DNA from: Lysinibacter sp. HNR
Lineage (GTDB): Bacteria; Actinomycetota; Actinomycetes; Actinomycetales; Microbacteriaceae
Assembly (NCBI RefSeq): GCF_029760935.1
Contig: NZ_CP121684.1
Location: 186,001 to 250,000, forward strand
Direction of reading: 5' to 3'
DNA length: 64,000 nt
Part shown: positions 9,271 to 18,071 of the stretch, piece after piece
Layout: every line of letters begins with the position of its first letter
Position numbering within the stretch: position 1 is the first letter of the stretch
The notes under the pieces: model-generated
What the model was told of the DNA's origin: nothing
What the model saw: only the letters and a program-made list of their open reading frames with translations
The model's database searches: none
Program-made: the position numbers and the translations under genes

Positions 9271-9461
9271 GCTCCTCCTCGGGCGGCTTGCCTCTGGTCG
9301 CGATATTGTGCGTTGGGAACGGCGTGGTTTCCCTGATGACAGTGCCGTTTCCGGAATAACGGTATAGCTTGTGGGTGACAAGATGGTTTTCTGAAGGGTG
9401 CTGCGGTTTCCTTGATGACGTCATTCTCCCGATGAAAACGTGGTTTTGAGGAGGGCCTTTT

Positions 9462-11042
9462 CTAGCGTGCAGCAAACGGGTGGGACACATCAAACGCCTC
9501 AAGGAGCGGGGCGGTTTTGAGGATCGTCTCGGATAGTTCGTCTGCCGCCTCGCTGAGAACCGTGATGGCTCCGCCCGTCCCCACGGTGACTCGTCCGCCG
9601 TCGATTGTTGCCGTGCGAATCACAATCGACAGGTCAACCTGACCCGATAGAGAAAAATACCCGATCGCACCGGAATAGACCCCCCGAGGTTCCTTTTCGA
9701 GCTGATCCAGCAGCTGTACCGTACGGATTTTGGGGGCGCCAGTCATGGAGCCCCCGGGGAAGAGGGTGGTGAGGATTGTCGAGGGAGGCTGGGGGGCGAG
9801 CTGTCCCCTGATGGTGGAGACGAGTTGATGAACGGTTTCGTAGGTCTCCACCCCCATCAGGGTTGTAACCTCAATGGATCCGACCTCGCAGATGCGGCCC
9901 AGGTCGTTCCGCAGCAGGTCTACAATCATGAGATTTTCGGCCCGATTTTTGGGGTCGGTGCGCAGTCTCTCCGATACGGCATCGTCATCAACTTCTGAAC
10001 GGGCAGCGGTTCCCTTGATGGGCTTGCTCTCGATCACTCCGGTGGGGGTTATTGAGACGAAGCGCTCGGGGCTACACGAGAGAACTGACCGTTCTCCAAA
10101 GCGTAGGAAGGCTCCATAGGGGGCGGGGTTTGTGTTTCTTAGACGCTGATAGGTGTGCCACGAATCTTCGGTGCTGTGGGGAAAAGAGAGCTGGTAGGTG
10201 TAGCAGGCTTCGTAGCTTTCTCCCCGCCTCAGCCAGGACTGCACCTCCTCAACAGCGGCAAGATACTCCTCTTGCGAGACGGATGAGTGTGCCACGAGTG
10301 GTGTCTTGGTGCTGCCGGGGGAGAAGCTGGTGTTGTCAGCGGGGTTGTGGGTGTTGCTGTTGTTTGTGGCGCTGCCGGGGTGCTGGGTGCCACCCTTTTC
10401 TGCGAGAGTTTCGACCCGGTGTGCGGCCTCCCGAATCCAGCGGTGAGCAGTTGCCTGTGATGCGTGGTCGTCTCCCGACAGGGCGGCGAGATACACTCGG
10501 CCTCCCGCCGCATGGTCGACAATTGCAAAGCGCGAGACAAAAACTAACTGAGCGTCCTTCCCCGTGGGGTCGGTTCGTGTTGTGTCGCCGACTCCCTTGC
10601 ACCCGTATCCCAGGTACCCCACATAACCACCGACGAAGGGGAAGGGTAGGTTCGTTGCTGTGTCATCCGGTTGAGGTAGGGCCGTGTCGAGATAGTCCTC
10701 AATGGTGTTGTTGAAATATGAGATTTTCCCATCGTGTTCCACTCCAACCCGCTGGAGGTCTGCGTTGTAGGTGACAAGCGGGTCAACACGGGGGTCGCGA
10801 GGCGCAATTATGGAGTAGTTTCCCATTTGGTATGCTCGCCGGGCCGAGTCCAGCCAGACCGCATCGCGGTTGTCGTTCACCAGGGCCCTAAAAAGTTCGG
10901 GGGTACTGATCTCTTGGTCTAGCTCGCGGTAGTTGAGAGTCCGGGATGAGGATATCTTTATGCTCTCTATGACGACCTCCGGGTCTCGTGTGGATGCTTG
11001 TGCGCCCCATGCCTCGGCTTCCTCGTTTTGTATTGTGGTCAC
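9462..11042 (-). CDS. pabB: Aminodeoxychorismate synthase component I (PabB)
   Basis: A 526-residue chorismate-binding enzyme. The C-terminal catalytic half has SCSPERF, the PIKGT motif (the Lys typical of PabB; anthranilate synthases have PIAGT), ENLMIVDLLRNDLG, FPGGSMTGAPK and GAIGYFS. Reaction: chorismate plus ammonia to 4-amino-4-deoxychorismate for folate synthesis. It starts at GTG with GAGGAC upstream, seven bases after the amidotransferase gene that supplies the ammonia. A Ser/Thr/Asn-rich linker near residues 235-268 separates the two halves. Confidence 0.85.
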   Translation of the reverse strand: MTTIQNEEAEAWGAQASTRDPEVVIESIKISSSRTLNYRELDQEISTPELFRALVNDNRDAVWLDSARRAYQMGNYSIIAPRDPRVDPLVTYNADLQRVGVEHDGKISYFNNTIEDYLDTALPQPDDTATNLPFPFVGGYVGYLGYGCKGVGDTTRTDPTGKDAQLVFVSRFAIVDHAAGGRVYLAALSGDDHASQATAHRWIREAAHRVETLAEKGGTQHPGSATNNSNTHNPADNTSFSPGSTKTPLVAHSSVSQEEYLAAVEEVQSWLRRGESYEACYTYQLSFPHSTEDSWHTYQRLRNTNPAPYGAFLRFGERSVLSCSPERFVSITPTGVIESKPIKGTAARSEVDDDAVSERLRTDPKNRAENLMIVDLLRNDLGRICEVGSIEVTTLMGVETYETVHQLVSTIRGQLAPQPPSTILTTLFPGGSMTGAPKIRTVQLLDQLEKEPRGVYSGAIGYFSLSGQVDLSIVIRTATIDGGRVTVGTGGAITVLSEAADELSETILKTAPLLEAFDVSHPFAAR

Positions 11043-11049
11043 CGAGTCC

Positions 11050-11643
11050 TCACTGCAGCATAAGAAAGTTTGTCAACATGCGTTGGCCGTCTGAGGTCAG
11101 AATCGATTCGGGATGAAACTGTACTCCGTATCGTCTTTTCGCAGCATCGCTAATTCCCATGATCTCGTCCCCGTCGACGGTGTGGGCATCGGGTGAGAGG
11201 CCTGAGCGTCCCAGGTCTGACACAGTGATCGAGTGGTATCGCACAACGGATGTGTGTGGCGGCAGGTTCTGGAACAGGCCGGTGCCATTGTGTCGTATCG
11301 TGCTCACGCGGCCGTGTGCGGGTTGTTCCAGATGTTGTAGCGTGGCGCCATAGTGCACCGCGAGCATCTGGTGCCCCAGGCAAACGCCGAGGAGCGGTAC
11401 GCGAGCTTTTTCAAGGAGCGCGTATCCCGCCCCCACATCGGTGGGTGTCCTGGGGTCTCCCGGTCCGGGACCCAGAATGATGTGGGTGTACCGTTCTAGG
11501 TTATTAAGCGCCCCTGTCAGTGAGTTGTTGAGCAGAACCTCGGGTAGGACCTGTGTGAGCTGTGCCACCCCCTGAAAGATATTCCACGTGTAGGAGTCGA
11601 AGTTGTCAACGATCAGAACGCGCGCGGAAATCTTGTTGCTCAT
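11050..11643 (-). CDS. pabA: Glutamine amidotransferase subunit PabA/TrpG
   Basis: A class I glutamine amidotransferase of 197 residues. It has LIVDNFDSYTWNI, LGPGPGDP, the catalytic cysteine in LLGVCLGHQ, and the His/Glu of FHPES. The start is taken as ATG 11643 because GGAGG lies at the right distance; an ATG at 11655 overlaps that ribosome site. It hydrolyses glutamine and channels ammonia to the adjacent PabB. It could also serve anthranilate synthase, as PabA/TrpG often do. Confidence 0.87.
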   Translation of the reverse strand: MSNKISARVLIVDNFDSYTWNIFQGVAQLTQVLPEVLLNNSLTGALNNLERYTHIILGPGPGDPRTPTDVGAGYALLEKARVPLLGVCLGHQMLAVHYGATLQHLEQPAHGRVSTIRHNGTGLFQNLPPHTSVVRYHSITVSDLGRSGLSPDAHTVDGDEIMGISDAAKRRYGVQFHPESILTSDGQRMLTNFLMLQ

Positions 11644-11810
11644 AGTCACCTCCATCCTTTCTACAGTACTTAATGGTTGGTGGGAAAGGAATCAAGGCGA
11701 GGGGGAAAGGTTCTGTGGAACATCCTATTTGTGATGAATGATGGATGTGTCGCTGGAGCGGTCTCGGGCTTCTTGAAAGGTTTACGAATGGGGGCATTCG
11801 TGCCTCGTTG

Positions 11811-12395
11811 TTAGGTTGGGGAGGTGCGGTTCTGGTATCCGTTGATAAGCGCCCGAACCACGGACTCGATGGCCTCGTGCTGAGGGGGAGCAGGGTTGCC
11901 AAAGATCTGTGCGCCGAGGTTGTGTAGCACAGACCAGGAGTTGGCGAGGGTGAGTATGGTGAGCAAGAGGTTGGCCGATTCGGTGCGGGTGAGGTGTGGA
12001 AAGACCGTCATGAACTGATCCATCTTTTGAGATGCCTGTTGCTCACAGCGGATCAGAGCGGCGGAGGGGTCGAGTTCGAGTCCCTCCCAGTGGAGGAGCC
12101 GGGAGAACACGGGGTTATTGCTGTGGTAGGTGTAGAGCGCGCGGGCGTAGTGAACGATGTCTTCTGGTTCGGAGCCATCGAGGGGAACCTCGTCAATAAT
12201 GCTGGAGAGCTGATGATCGAGAACGGCGGAGAAGAGTCCTTCTTTATTGGAGAAATATTGGTAGATCCGTTCTTTGTTCACACCCGCGTTTTTTGCGATG
12301 CGGTCAACCCGCCCCCCAGCAAGCCCGTGTGCGCTGAACTCTGCGGTCGCGGCTTCGAGAAGTCGAGCTTGGGTACGTTCGGGATTGCGCTCCAT
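11811..12395 (-). CDS. TetR-family transcriptional regulator
   Basis: A 194-residue repressor. The N-terminal helix-turn-helix reads LLEAATAEFSAHG, then RIAKNAGVNKERIYQYFSNKEGLF. The C-terminal ligand domain is unique, as usual. It is divergent from a small membrane protein/RidA-like pair across a 98-base gap holding a palindrome that is a good candidate operator. Confidence 0.88.
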   Translation of the reverse strand: MERNPERTQARLLEAATAEFSAHGLAGGRVDRIAKNAGVNKERIYQYFSNKEGLFSAVLDHQLSSIIDEVPLDGSEPEDIVHYARALYTYHSNNPVFSRLLHWEGLELDPSAALIRCEQQASQKMDQFMTVFPHLTRTESANLLLTILTLANSWSVLHNLGAQIFGNPAPPQHEAIESVVRALINGYQNRTSPT

Positions 12396-12416
12396 AAACT
12401 ACAGTCTAGTCCACTC

Positions 12417-12432
12417 CCAACTATCTAGTTGG
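12417..12432. promoter_or_regulatory. Candidate TetR operator
   Basis: CCAACTA-TC-TAGTTGG is an inverted repeat with 7-base arms in the middle of the divergent promoter region. A second, looser pair (CAAC-N6-GTTG) is centred near 12472, close to the ribosome site of the rightward gene. Autoregulation and control of the divergent pair are inferred. Confidence 0.5.
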
Positions 12433-12493
12433 ATTTTGCGCCGCGAATAAGTTACGGTTATAGCAACCGTTCAGTTGGAAAAGGAGTCCCCCT

Positions 12494-12733
12494 ATGAACC
12501 GCCCCGCGCCCTCCCTCTGGCAACGCATGTTTGCCACCTGGCTTGTGATCTTTCCCCTGGTGGCTTTTGGTCAGTGGTTCCTGTCGGTTATTGCCCCCGA
12601 GTGGCCCCCCGTGCTACTCGCAGCCGTTCTGACCGCCACCGTTGTACCCCTCTCCGTTGCCTTTGGAGTGCCCCTGGTTCTTCGGGCGTTTGCCAGAGTA
12701 AAGAGTACAGCAGGGCAGGGGGTCCGCTCGTGA
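12494..12733 (+). CDS. Small two-helix membrane protein
   Basis: A 79-residue protein with AAAAGGAG seven bases upstream of its ATG. Two hydrophobic segments (about residues 12-34 and 40-62) are separated by APEWPP and followed by a basic tail. I do not recognise the family; it broadly resembles small DUF2798-type membrane proteins. Its stop overlaps the GTG of the RidA-like gene, so the two are co-translated, probably under the divergent TetR regulator. Confidence 0.7.
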   Translation: MNRPAPSLWQRMFATWLVIFPLVAFGQWFLSVIAPEWPPVLLAAVLTATVVPLSVAFGVPLVLRAFARVKSTAGQGVRS

Positions 12734-13143
12734 GTGGCGCCGCTTCTTCCCGGGAAATCGGTTTTAATCTTAGTCCTTTCATTCCGGGCCTTTCCGAAAC
12801 CGTTGTTGTCCCTCCGGGTGCGAGTCTCATCCACACCTCGGGGCACACTGCGGGCCTTGCCGCTGAGGTGCAAACATTTGAGACTCAGCTTGACATTACC
12901 TTTGCCACCCTCGACCGCGCGCTACGCAACGCGGGAGCCTCGATGAAGGATGTGATCCGCCTTACCTACTACGTCACCGACCTGAGCTCGCGCAGCATCG
13001 ACACCCTGCGCACGGTGCGCGACCGCTGGGTAGACACGGCTCGCCCTCCAGCCAGCGCCCTCCTCGGTATCGAGCAGCTCTACCATCCCGATATTTATGT
13101 TGAAATTGATGCGATTGCCGCGGTGGTTCCTCGCGAAGAATAA
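12730..13143 (+). CDS. RidA/YjgF family protein
   Basis: A 137-residue RidA-superfamily protein started at GTG 12730 (GTGA overlap with the preceding gene). Family features: HTSGHTAG, QLDITFATLDRALRNAGAS, DVIRLTYYVTD, and RPPASALLGIEQLYHPDIYVEIDAIA. The arginine that binds the carboxylate in true RidA deaminases is not evident in the RPPAS context, so it may belong to a sister subfamily. Likely soluble and trimeric. The physiological substrate is unknown. Confidence 0.8.
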   Translation: MSGAASSREIGFNLSPFIPGLSETVVVPPGASLIHTSGHTAGLAAEVQTFETQLDITFATLDRALRNAGASMKDVIRLTYYVTDLSSRSIDTLRTVRDRWVDTARPPASALLGIEQLYHPDIYVEIDAIAAVVPREE

Positions 13144-13174
13144 TGCGATGGTGAGGTTTGGGGCACGAGATGCT

Positions 13175-14212
13175 TCACTGGCTGATCTGTACGCTAACTC
13201 GCTCGACAGAGACTCGATTGACTTTTGTTGCGTTAGCGGAGTCGGGGTTGAATAGGGCGAGGTTGATCCCGTTGTCGTTACTGACGGAGCTGCGGTAGAG
13301 CACTCCGTCAAACCCGCAGGTTTTCATGAACTCACAAAGATATTGGGTCGGGATATATTCGTACGGAGCGCCGCTGGGTTGCACGGGGCGCGTAAGCTCT
13401 TCGCCTAATCGCTCAAGAAAAGACAGGTCGGCTCTCAGTCGGATCACATCACTCTCGTCGCCGATCAGTGGTGAAGTCAAACCTCGTGGATCTCTAAGAT
13501 CTGCAAACTTCAAGCCTGAGCCGGACAGTGTGAACTCAGCGACGCACGCGTGTTCTCCAGTGTGTGGTCGCAGTTCTGCAACAGCCGTTGCTGGTGTGGA
13601 GCCCAAGTAGAGATAAGGGATGCCAGCAGGGTTTGCGCGCCCGTGTCTGGCAAGATGCCGAGGAGGTGCCCCCATTTCGGCAAGAGGGTATACAACGTCG
13701 CTGTTCATGAGACGGGCTCGGTACCAGCGTTGGTTTTCAATTAAGTATTGCTGAGCTATCAGATAGTTGAGTAGGTTTTTAATGCGATCCATGTCCATTG
13801 GGTCGGCGAGGAACCATCGGTTCACATGCATCATTTCATCGCGGAGTTCTTCCCAGCGCTTTAGGTTTCCACCACCCGGGTAGGCAATTGGAAGGAAGCG
13901 TCTGCGAACGATTTCGCCGTCGTTGAGGACATCAGCGAGAAGGTCTTTTGCTCCTGCATGATCCAGGTTTGATCCGGAGAACATTTTCCACTCATCCATC
14001 AGAAGCTGCGTAATTGAAGCACCATCATGGACTTCTTCGTAGGTTGCCAGGAGTGTCCAGAACCATTCACCGAGACGATGAGGTTCAACGCACGCAGTAT
14101 CGGGTGTATGACAATAATTGCACGTCTGGATTATTGGATCAGATTGTTTAATGTACTGTTCGGCGACTTGTCGATCACCAAAACATTTCGCACAGCATCG
14201 TTGACTAGACAT
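13175..14212 (-). CDS. RES-domain protein with N-terminal Cys4 and HEPN/RES-type domain
   Basis: A 345-residue protein. The N-terminus has two cysteine pairs (CCAKC at about 6-10, CNYCH at about 31-35), then a helical region like the N-terminal domains often fused to RES proteins. The C-terminal half is a RES domain named for its conserved Arg, Glu and Ser: RWYRAR, AVAELRPHTGE and LYRSS. Characterised RES toxins degrade NAD+. Start ATG 14212 overlaps the preceding gene by eight bases; a TTG at 14239 is an alternative. It lies last in a three-gene unit with Beta and sce7726 proteins. No Xre/Res-type antitoxin gene is present, so this is not a standard toxin-antitoxin pair. Base composition is clearly less GC-rich than the flanks. 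Confidence 0.75.
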   Translation of the reverse strand: MSSQRCCAKCFGDRQVAEQYIKQSDPIIQTCNYCHTPDTACVEPHRLGEWFWTLLATYEEVHDGASITQLLMDEWKMFSGSNLDHAGAKDLLADVLNDGEIVRRRFLPIAYPGGGNLKRWEELRDEMMHVNRWFLADPMDMDRIKNLLNYLIAQQYLIENQRWYRARLMNSDVVYPLAEMGAPPRHLARHGRANPAGIPYLYLGSTPATAVAELRPHTGEHACVAEFTLSGSGLKFADLRDPRGLTSPLIGDESDVIRLRADLSFLERLGEELTRPVQPSGAPYEYIPTQYLCEFMKTCGFDGVLYRSSVSNDNGINLALFNPDSANATKVNRVSVERVSVQISQ

Positions 14213-15149
14213 AGGTATGGTAGCTTGCAAGCGTCTCAAGGTGATGCTTGATAGATAGCTTTTTCACATAGCCGAGGCCGGGAAAATGGCCTTTTTCGTG
14301 AAGGTCACGAAACTCTTGAATCGCGGAGGTGTTCAGAATGTTGGCGTCATCACGGTCAAGCTCAGCAAGTAGCTTGGAGAGTGCCTGAGAGAATTTTCCT
14401 GCGGGATCTACCGGCGTGTCGTTTGTGTCGGATTTGAAATGATAGACAAACATTGCGTCGTCTTGTTGGGGATCGATAAAGGTGAGGTGAATCGCGACTG
14501 CGTAAGCTGGTCCCCCGCCTTCGGTATAGTAATCGCCAATAGTAAGGAAATCGCCGTAACCATCCCCACCTAACTCACTGTACGTTACATGCAGATCCGA
14601 GAAACGGTCAATAAGGTCGTACTCAGCGTTCTTTTTTCGTTCAAAGCCGTCTTCTATGAGAATTCGTTGGACACCCTTCTGAGTGTTCTTAAAGTGTCGT
14701 CTATAGAGAATGTTCCGAGTGTCCAAAAACACATGCGTATATTTTTCGTTCGGTAGCGCAGTGGAGAGCCCTTTACCATCGGTGAAGCCTGCATGGATAA
14801 TGGTCACGGTTCGATCTTTGTAGCGTGACACTAGGGCGATTGCGTCTTCGGTAGTTAAGCTGTTTGTGAGGAGCAGTGCAGGCGAGATCGCATCGTTATC
14901 GCTGTAGCTTTCCTCCAGGTAGGCAGTAAGGTTTTCAGTATCCTCTTTATGGTCTCCGTGACGGGGGTTGACGATCACAGCCGCTGTCGCGCCTTTTGTA
15001 ACAAGTTCTTGTAACGCCCGGTGTAAACCTGTAAAGGTCTCCCGGACTGGCTCAATAATTGGAACAAAGCCAGCGTTAGCGATAGTGCTAGCTGATTCTC
15101 GGATTGCTAAAAGCTCAAATTGCTTACCACGAAAGAACGGATAGTACAC
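14205..15149 (-). CDS. Beta/sce7725-family protein
   Basis: A 314-residue protein started at GTG 15149 because the family N-terminus is YYPFFRGKQFELLAIRE and a TAGGA lies seven bases upstream; the start follows the previous stop by nine bases. The region up to about residue 200 is consistent with an alpha/beta domain (NAGFVPIIEPVRE, AAVIVNPRHGDH, TIIHAGFTDG, HVFLDTR). sce7725 and sce7726 proteins are known to occur side by side. The related Beta protein occurs in the gop-beta-cII anti-phage locus of P4-like satellites; homology at that depth needs a profile search. Biochemical role unknown. Confidence 0.72.
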   Translation of the reverse strand: MYYPFFRGKQFELLAIRESASTIANAGFVPIIEPVRETFTGLHRALQELVTKGATAAVIVNPRHGDHKEDTENLTAYLEESYSDNDAISPALLLTNSLTTEDAIALVSRYKDRTVTIIHAGFTDGKGLSTALPNEKYTHVFLDTRNILYRRHFKNTQKGVQRILIEDGFERKKNAEYDLIDRFSDLHVTYSELGGDGYGDFLTIGDYYTEGGGPAYAVAIHLTFIDPQQDDAMFVYHFKSDTNDTPVDPAGKFSQALSKLLAELDRDDANILNTSAIQEFRDLHEKGHFPGLGYVKKLSIKHHLETLASYHTYV

Positions 15150-15157
15150 AGAGTTTC

Positions 15158-16045
15158 CTAACTCCACGCTAGCGCAGAGGAGAGCGGTTGCCACGTTACG
15201 GCGCTCAAATTTTGCTGGGCGGGGGGTGGTAGATTTGCGGAGAGGATTGCTGAACTCAGAGGTTTTGGAAGACGCTTCACAAAGGATTCAAGGTGGGCGT
15301 ACGATCGAGTTGTTTTTAGCGTTTCGATTGCTTTCGCGTGAACATCAACAGGTTTAAGGTCTGCGAAAATTTCTCGGAGCAGTCTCCACCGTTGAGTGTT
15401 GGGTACCTCGGGAAATGCGATGCCGAGCTTGGTAAGCACGGTTGTCGCTTCTTCAAATCGAAGAGTGTTAACAATTGCCAACGGTGAGGTTCGTTCGGGC
15501 AAGTTGATTGGTTCCCTCACGGTTTGAAGCCGGAATCGTGCGGAAAGCGCTAGTACTCCAACATCCTCGGGTGCTATGCGCAGCACGGTATCCGTTTGTG
15601 AGGGGCTCGTTACCACATTCACGCTTGCGAATACGGAGCGGTAGTCCGCAAGTTGGTTTGCTAGCCTGCGAGTAGTATCGCGCTCAGATTTTATCTCGTA
15701 GGCGGTAGCCGTCCCGTTGAGTACGACAAGATCGGCTTTTGATTTGCCGGTGCGCACCTCATTCAACGGTGTTGCGGTTCGGAGGTTGTGTCTACCGAGG
15801 ACGATCTTTTGTGTGATTGCGGTTCGGTAGACGTAGTCATCACGGTTGCCGACCTTGCACAGTAGCGAGAATGCCAACTCAAAAGCGTCTGCCAGGGTTG
15901 CTTCGTGGTCAAGCCTTTCTGGAATCTTAGCTTCAACAAGAAGTCTGGCCAAGAGAGGAGAACGTCCTGCCTTGCCAATCTCCCGCAATATGACAGGGGA
16001 AAAAACACGAGAGAGAGCCGCTATTTCTTGCGTCGTGGAGGACAT
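15158..16045 (-). CDS. sce7726-family protein, PD-(D/E)XK nuclease-like
   Basis: A 295-residue protein with a strong ribosome site (AGGAGGT, 16054-16060) before ATG 16045. The central segment GKSKADLVVLNG, then AYEIKSERDTTRRL, has the D...ExK arrangement of a PD-(D/E)XK nuclease core, followed by QLADYRSVFASVNVVTS as in restriction-type folds. It is the first gene of the cassette with the Beta-family and RES proteins. A nuclease or nucleic-acid-sensing role is inferred from the motif; the family has no settled function. Confidence 0.72.
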   Translation of the reverse strand: MSSTTQEIAALSRVFSPVILREIGKAGRSPLLARLLVEAKIPERLDHEATLADAFELAFSLLCKVGNRDDYVYRTAITQKIVLGRHNLRTATPLNEVRTGKSKADLVVLNGTATAYEIKSERDTTRRLANQLADYRSVFASVNVVTSPSQTDTVLRIAPEDVGVLALSARFRLQTVREPINLPERTSPLAIVNTLRFEEATTVLTKLGIAFPEVPNTQRWRLLREIFADLKPVDVHAKAIETLKTTRSYAHLESFVKRLPKPLSSAILSANLPPPAQQNLSAVTWQPLSSALAWS

Positions 16046-16155
16046 AGAAGACGACCTCCTCTTATGTCGTGTGTGGTTCCTCTCATGATAGCTGGGTGGG
16101 CTGGTGTACTCAACGCAAACAGGTCATCTGTGGAAAGAAGCCTGCTGTGTAGATC

Positions 16156-17127
16156 GTGGCGGTGGTGAGTGTTGTCCTCCCCGTGATTCAGCCCTTCACG
16201 CCGTGGGGTTGGGTGGGGTTCACCTACCCCGGGTCGGCCCTGCCGGGTTATGTCTCCGTGGGAATTGCGCCTCTGGGGATTACGCTTTTGACGGTTTCGC
16301 TTATGTGGATGCTTCCTTCGCTCATGAACGCACTCAGCCTTATCCGGCTGACCACACAGGCTGCTCGCTGGGAATCGGCGGTCATTCACATAAGCGGGAT
16401 GGAGTTCTCTGCCGCGGCCGCCACCTACGGGGGCAGGCCGCACGCGGGTCGACAGCTACGTGCGATCCGGCCGATGCGCCAAAAATGGGCAACCTTCATT
16501 ATTCGTGGTGCCTGTGGGGCGATTCGAGCCCCGGGCCGACTTGCTGTCTCCGTCCTGGCTATCGTGCTGGCCGGGGTGTTGGTGACGCTTGCGTTTCTGC
16601 CAGCCTCGCCGAGCCTGTTGCTCGGAGCAGTTGCGGGGCTGGTCCTTTTTGCGGCTCTGGGGCCGCTCACCGAGGGGGTTCGTCACGCCGTCAGTGCCGC
16701 ATCTGGTTCTCCTCTCTATGGGGTGAGCGATCAGTGTCTTCTGTCTTACCATTCGCTTTTTCCGTTGGCCGTCATTGTGCTTGTGGTGGCTGTTGTGGCC
16801 ATCGTCTGCTCGATTGTGAGCGGAGTAGCGACCGGTATAGCGCTCGCTGGCTCGGTGGCCCTTGGGTTTCTGAGCCTGGTCGCCCGCATTAATAGCGCGA
16901 TTAAGGGTGTCCTCCCGATTATTTTGCTCACCCCGATTCCCACGCCCGCGGGTGATGTGGGCATTATTGTGCGAATGATTTGGGCCCTGGACGGTGTGCT
17001 GTTTGCCGCGCTGGCTGGGGTGGCTGCTGTGTTTGTTTATGATGTGCCGTTTTTTATCGTGGCGGTGGCCGTTTTCTTGATTGTGATAGCGATGAAGCGC
17101 TGGCGTCATCGGAGGGAGCGTCTGTGA
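16156..17127 (+). CDS. Multi-spanning membrane protein, probably truncated at its 5' end
   Basis: A 323-residue very hydrophobic protein with about eight membrane segments and a basic C-terminus (KRWRHRRERL). Between membrane segments lies a cytoplasmic stretch, AAAATYGGRPHAGRQLRAIRP, reminiscent of permease-like subunits of actinobacterial ABC-type systems (DUF6297-like). The only possible N-terminus is GTG 16156, six bases after an in-frame stop, with no ribosome site, and it begins abruptly inside a membrane region. No ATPase gene is next to it. I infer that the 5' part was lost where the RES-Beta-sce7726 cassette joins. Function unknown. Confidence 0.5.
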   Translation: MAVVSVVLPVIQPFTPWGWVGFTYPGSALPGYVSVGIAPLGITLLTVSLMWMLPSLMNALSLIRLTTQAARWESAVIHISGMEFSAAAATYGGRPHAGRQLRAIRPMRQKWATFIIRGACGAIRAPGRLAVSVLAIVLAGVLVTLAFLPASPSLLLGAVAGLVLFAALGPLTEGVRHAVSAASGSPLYGVSDQCLLSYHSLFPLAVIVLVVAVVAIVCSIVSGVATGIALAGSVALGFLSLVARINSAIKGVLPIILLTPIPTPAGDVGIIVRMIWALDGVLFAALAGVAAVFVYDVPFFIVAVAVFLIVIAMKRWRHRRERL

Positions 17128-17674
17128 GATAGGGGTCGAGGAGGGCGTTCAGCCAGCTCGGCCCGGCGGTGAAGGTGCCCGGCGGTAGTCGTTTGCGGAG
17201 CCCTCGATCCGCGGTGACCACAAGGCAGCACAACGGTACTGGATGACCTGGGGGCTCGTGTGCCGGCTCTCCGGGTGCTCCGTGTGTTGGTTTTTCTGCG
17301 GTTGTGGGTGTCGGGTCTTCGGTGATTGTGTGCATTACGTTTTCTGTCATCTCAACAATGCTGCTGTCACCGTCTTGAGGAGCTTTGATAATCTCCACCC
17401 CTTCACTGGGTTTTGCGGCCTTTGCGGCTCCCTCAATCACCGCAATGATACGAACCAGCGTGACAAAACCGACGGGGGCAAAGAACACGGTGCTCCCGGC
17501 CAGTGATGAGAGCTGGGCGAGGATGGTGGTTGCGGCACCGGCCCGATCGCGCCACCATCCATTTGGCCGGGAACCCATGAGGTTGGCCACGTCCACGACG
17601 AGCACCGCCGAGTGAGTATCCGGTGTGCTCGTGGGAGGGTTTTCGCTTGGGGGATGCGTCTTACGCAGTTGCAT
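17054..17674 (-). CDS. PIN/NYN-like protein
   Basis: About 206 residues if started at ATG 17674; a later GTG just before VLVVDVANLMG is also possible. The core VVDVANLMGSRPNGWWRDRAGA, a later acid-rich segment (PQDGDSSI) and VVTADRGLRKRL resemble small NYN/PIN-like proteins often labelled NTP pyrophosphohydrolase in actinobacteria. The acidic positions fit metal binding. A Thr/Pro-rich linker interrupts the middle. The 3' end overlaps the convergent membrane-protein gene by 74 bases; the 5' end overlaps the DUF1801 gene by 14. Confidence 0.6.
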   Translation of the reverse strand: MQLRKTHPPSENPPTSTPDTHSAVLVVDVANLMGSRPNGWWRDRAGAATTILAQLSSLAGSTVFFAPVGFVTLVRIIAVIEGAAKAAKPSEGVEIIKAPQDGDSSIVEMTENVMHTITEDPTPTTAEKPTHGAPGEPAHEPPGHPVPLCCLVVTADRGLRKRLPPGTFTAGPSWLNALLDPYLTDAPSDDASASSLSQSRKRPPPR

Positions 17675-18071
17675 CCTGCAGTAGCTTGACGATCTGTTTC
17701 TGATCGTCAGCAGTGAGTTTGGTGACCGCGTAGGAGGTTGGCCAGAAGTTTCCTTCGTCGAGGTTTGCGGCTTCCTGAAAGCCGATGGTGGCGTACCGAA
17801 CCTTAAACTTGGAGGCGCTCTGGAAGAACACCACCACTTTTCCCGCCTCATTCATATATGCGGGCATTCCGTACCAGGTCTTGGGTTTGAGGGAGGTGTG
17901 CTCGCCCACCAGGCGGTGTAGGGTTTCGGCCAGCTCTTTGTCTGTGCCTTCCATCTCGCTGATTGCGGCCAGGCAGGCCGCTTCCAGGTCGGCACCCAGC
18001 TTGGCGGCCTTTGCTTCGGCTGCGGCTGCCCGCATTGCGGCTTTTTCTTCCTTGCTGAACGCAGTGCTCAT
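17661..18071 (-). CDS. DUF1801 (iron-chaperone-like) protein
   Basis: A 136-residue protein. After an Ala/Lys-rich N-terminal helix comes the DUF1801 pattern: KPKTWYGMPAYMNEAGKVVVFF, KVRYATIGFQ, then EGNFWPTSYAV. Frataxin-like members are called iron chaperones, but most are uncharacterised. Translationally coupled to the PIN/NYN-like gene downstream. Confidence 0.78.
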   Translation of the reverse strand: MSTAFSKEEKAAMRAAAAEAKAAKLGADLEAACLAAISEMEGTDKELAETLHRLVGEHTSLKPKTWYGMPAYMNEAGKVVVFFQSASKFKVRYATIGFQEAANLDEGNFWPTSYAVTKLTADDQKQIVKLLQDATA

